Below, piece by piece: positions 61,372 to 64,000 of a DNA stretch of 64,000 nucleotides. A program made the translations under genes and the position numbers. The notes beneath the pieces were generated by a model. It was given only the letters and a program-made list of their open reading frames with translations, searched no databases and was not told where the DNA came from. The first letter of the stretch is position 1. Each line of letters opens with the position of its first letter. This stretch comes from Cricetomys ansorgei (taxonomy: Eukaryota > Chordata > Mammalia > Rodentia > Nesomyidae), in the NCBI GenBank assembly GCA_026225945.1, contig JAMJFZ010003746.1:1604001-1668000 (forward strand). The letters run 5' to 3'.

Positions 61372-63818
61372 CTACAGGTAGCAGAAAGTGCCAGTCAGAG
61401 CAGGTATAGTCAGACCACATGACCTCGCACAGCCCAGAGCTACAGCAAATAGTGTTGTCAGAACAAGTCCCAGGGGCAGGTAATCAGAACGGACTGTTTG
61501 TCCCAGGGCCTCAGTAAGGGTTGTGAACAAAGCCACAGGGCCCCTGGGGTCATCCTAAAGCTATCCAATCAGACATGTTCTCCCATCCCCATATCTACTC
61601 TCATTTCTTAGGAAACCTGAACCAGATTCCCTAGAAAAGCAACTTTCCCCTGTGAGCCCAGGAGCTGGCTGCAGAGCTGTCATGGCAGCAGGTGGCAGTC
61701 GTACTCCACCTAGGCTGGTCAAGCAGCACGGGCAAGGACATCCTCTCAAGATCAACCCCTGGCTCCTGACTGCTTCAGCGGCAGACTCTTGGGACAGGTT
61801 GGGCTGCCAGCTGAAGGGATTACCCTCCTTCTTACCAGGTCAGGCAGGCCAAAATGTTCTCCCCCATGCTCTCCCTGAGGCCCTTGTCCTGATTAGACAC
61901 AAGATAAGCACTTCAGGTTCAGGCCTTCACACTCAGAGCCCAGTTTGCTGCTGGCTATCTGGCTGGCAGTCAGCCAAACAGCAAGACAAAGGGACAAGCA
62001 GAGCGCCCCGTGACTGGATGGCTGGCGGGACAGCTACATAGACAGAGGTACAGACTGCTGGCCGAGACAAACCTCCTTTCTCTTAAACTCCACCACAGCG
62101 CTGGCAGTGTCCACACCTCCAGGGAAGGTGGGTGCTGAGTCATCCTCATCGTACACGGTCACTGGGAAGGACAGAGTCACCGTCTCTTTGTTGGCACCAG
62201 TGCCCACGATGCACTCGGCCTTCAGCACATACTTCTCCTGAAGCTCCCGGTCCAGGGCCCAGCGAGTGCTCACCTCACTGTCTGGGTTGCAGCGAAAGGG
62301 CTGACTCTCCCCTGTCACCAAGCAGAAGGGAATCCCGCATGACTGCTGGGTGGGGGATGGGGCGTGGCCTGCCTTGCTCATGGCTCCACCTAGAGTGGAT
62401 GACAGACTGGACGGCTCTGCAGGGAGAGCTCAGGGCACCCTAGTGGTTATCTGTCTCTCTCTGGCTCTGAGGGGACAGCACGCATTACTCCAAATGCAGG
62501 CTACCCAAGTTGTGTGTTGACCATTATTTTTTTTTTTTAATGGCTGGAGCCCCTACTCACACAGATGGTCAGACAAGTGTTGACACAGGGTCAGGTCTCT
62601 TCTGGTGACCAGGGAGGGCTTCCCTATCTCTGTAGAGGGCTGGTGCAGGGGAGGGGTCCAGGAGAGCGGAGGCTATAGGCTGAGAGCCAGCTCTGGGTAC
62701 TAGCTGGCTTAAGAATAATGCCAGCCATTTTTAAATCTCAGAAGTGGTATTTGCTCACTTTAGATAATGGAGAAGCATCACGGGTCCACGACTTTGAAAA
62801 CAAGTAGCAGACAATGAGGTGTGCGTGACATTAAAACACAGGTATTTCTTGACGTGAAGTTTGCATTCCTGCTGTACACCCCCTAGGCGCGGGACTCTTG
62901 TGGGACAGAGTCAGTCTCCTAGGGCCTTCATTTCTTCAGATTGGATGTTGGAGGGTGCAGGTCCACTTGGACCAAAGGGTCAGCTCCCCAGCCAAGGGTC
63001 ACTCCCTGCTGTGCCTGCTGACGTGAGCAGGATTCTTGGAGCTGGGCTCAACCTCCGTATCTAGCTCAGAAGAAGCCATCTGAGTCTCCGTAAGAATATG
63101 CCAGGAAGCTACCTGATTCCCGTGCCAATTCCAGCCTCATGCCAGCCCATCTTCCCACTCAGGATTCTCTCCTGGTGCCTCCTGTCTCCCCAGTCCTACC
63201 GTATACTACCCTGACCCTGAACCATACCCAACACAGGAGTTCAACTAAGCCTTTTAAATACAAGTGGAGACTTCTCCTATTCCCCTCCCACCTTCCATAG
63301 CTCCCCCTGCTCCAGGGAACAAAACTCTGATATGTTCCCAACATAACTAGCCTGATCCTGTTGGCCTCTGCTCCTCCCAGTGGCTAACTACACTCCAGTC
63401 ACAAAAGGTCCCAGTTTAGCCCCCTCTGGGGTTAGAGCCGTCCATCTGTCCATCCGGCACCAGCCCACCTTGTTTAGTGGCCCCTGCCCTAGTCACACAG
63501 GAAGTCTCCATCACTTCCTGTTCTCTCTGCTTTTCTTTCCTCTGCACTCCTTCCAGAAACCATCCAGTTTCCTTGACAGGTTCATGGGCTCCATCCTCTA
63601 GAGGACTAGCAGCGTCAGGCAGGCAAGATGCCAGCCGGTTTGTTTACAGTTGTACCCTAACCTCCTTCGATAGTATTTGGTCTGTGACAGACACTTAAGA
63701 GATATTTCTGGAATATTAAACAGTGGCAAAAACATCAGGTGACTCACTCTAAAGCTTTATAGCACTAGCCTGCTGGGCAACAGGACAAAGAGATAGCCCC
63801 CATGAGGCTTGCACTCAC
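61372..63818 (-). other. RET: RET introns 4 and 3 (with exon 4 between)
   Basis: Intron 4 (61372-62072) and intron 3 (62312-63818) show no named repeat and no other exon. A T/A run lies at 62527-62539. Plus-strand frames here overlap exon 4 as shadows. Confidence 0.55.
62073..62311 (-). CDS. RET: RET exon 4
   Basis: This exon encodes [20 protein letters not shown] through [20 protein letters not shown] to VVEFKRKE. The DEDDSAPTF stretch is a cadherin-type calcium-binding motif, consistent with calcium-dependent ligand binding. It is 239 nt, one codon shorter than human: PDSEVST against PDSLEVST. The donor is GAG|GTTTGT, weaker than the other donors in the gene. The open frame continues past it into the intron. 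Confidence 0.95.
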
Positions 63819-64000
63819 CTTCCAAGAGCCTGTAGGTCACACTGATGTTGGGGCAGAGGAACTTCACAGGCAACAGGTGAAACCTGTAGAAAACGCCAGG
63901 GGGCCTGTTCTCCCTGATGCGGAAGGATGGGCCTGTCTCCGGGGTGCAGAGATCCTGGGGTTTGAGGGAGCTACAAGCTGGGAAGGAGTCATTGATGAAG
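63819..64000 (-). CDS. RET: RET exon 3, 3' part (cut by window edge)
   Basis: Encodes [20 protein letters not shown], then [20 protein letters not shown] and [20 protein letters not shown], part of the extracellular cadherin-like domains. It includes sequons NDS and NIS. The donor is GAAG|GTGAGT, leaving one base of a Gly codon. The rest of the exon continues past position 64000. Confidence 0.95.

Noticed and set aside
60870..61409. A 179-codon plus-strand frame with Val/Cys/Tyr-rich sequence
   Set aside because: It runs across the TG-rich tract and the antisense of RET exon 5.

Overview
This window looks like rodent nuclear genomic DNA. It has spliced vertebrate genes, many B1, B2, B3/B4-like and ID-like SINEs, L1 copies of Lx type, a hAT element of URR1 type and a small endogenous retrovirus. 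The coding sequence resembles mouse RET but differs from the mouse protein as I recall it (for example in the transmembrane exon). A murid or cricetid other than house mouse is my best guess; the species cannot be fixed by eye.

Two genes lie head-to-tail on the minus strand. From about 64,000 down to 38,715 is RET, the receptor tyrosine kinase for GDNF-family ligands. The 3' part of exon 3 and all of exons 4 to 20 are present, with canonical GT/AG junctions in one continuous frame. Exons 1, 2 and the start of exon 3 are beyond the right edge. Both C-terminal tails are encoded: RET51 through exon 20 (stop at 40817) and RET9 by reading through the exon 19 donor (stop at 42264). From about 17,500 down past position 1 is CSGALNACT2, the Golgi chondroitin sulfate N-acetylgalactosaminyltransferase 2. 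It has a CpG-rich promoter and a noncoding first exon (donor at 17381), then five coding exons giving residues 1 to 418. The last roughly 124 codons are beyond the left edge.

The approximately 21 kb between the two genes holds no gene I can support. It contains a 20-bp GC-box minisatellite directly upstream of the CSGALNACT2 promoter (17546-17942), an Lx-type L1 3' end (21291-22745), a (TA)n tract, an ERV-like element with one shortened LTR (27371-29394), an L1 with an inverted 5' part whose 3' UTR carries large TTTCC/TCTCC and GT arrays (30650-32580), and many SINEs. RET introns hold an L1 ORF2 fragment, an L1 3' UTR fragment, a URR1 hAT copy and an ID-like SINE.

The two proteins act in unrelated processes: surface signalling in neural crest, enteric neurons and kidney for RET, and chondroitin sulfate chain synthesis in the Golgi for CSGALNACT2. 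Their adjacency is the known vertebrate synteny. I found no clear sign of an undescribed system. The most unusual local structure is the minisatellite of Sp1-type GC boxes abutting the CSGALNACT2 promoter.
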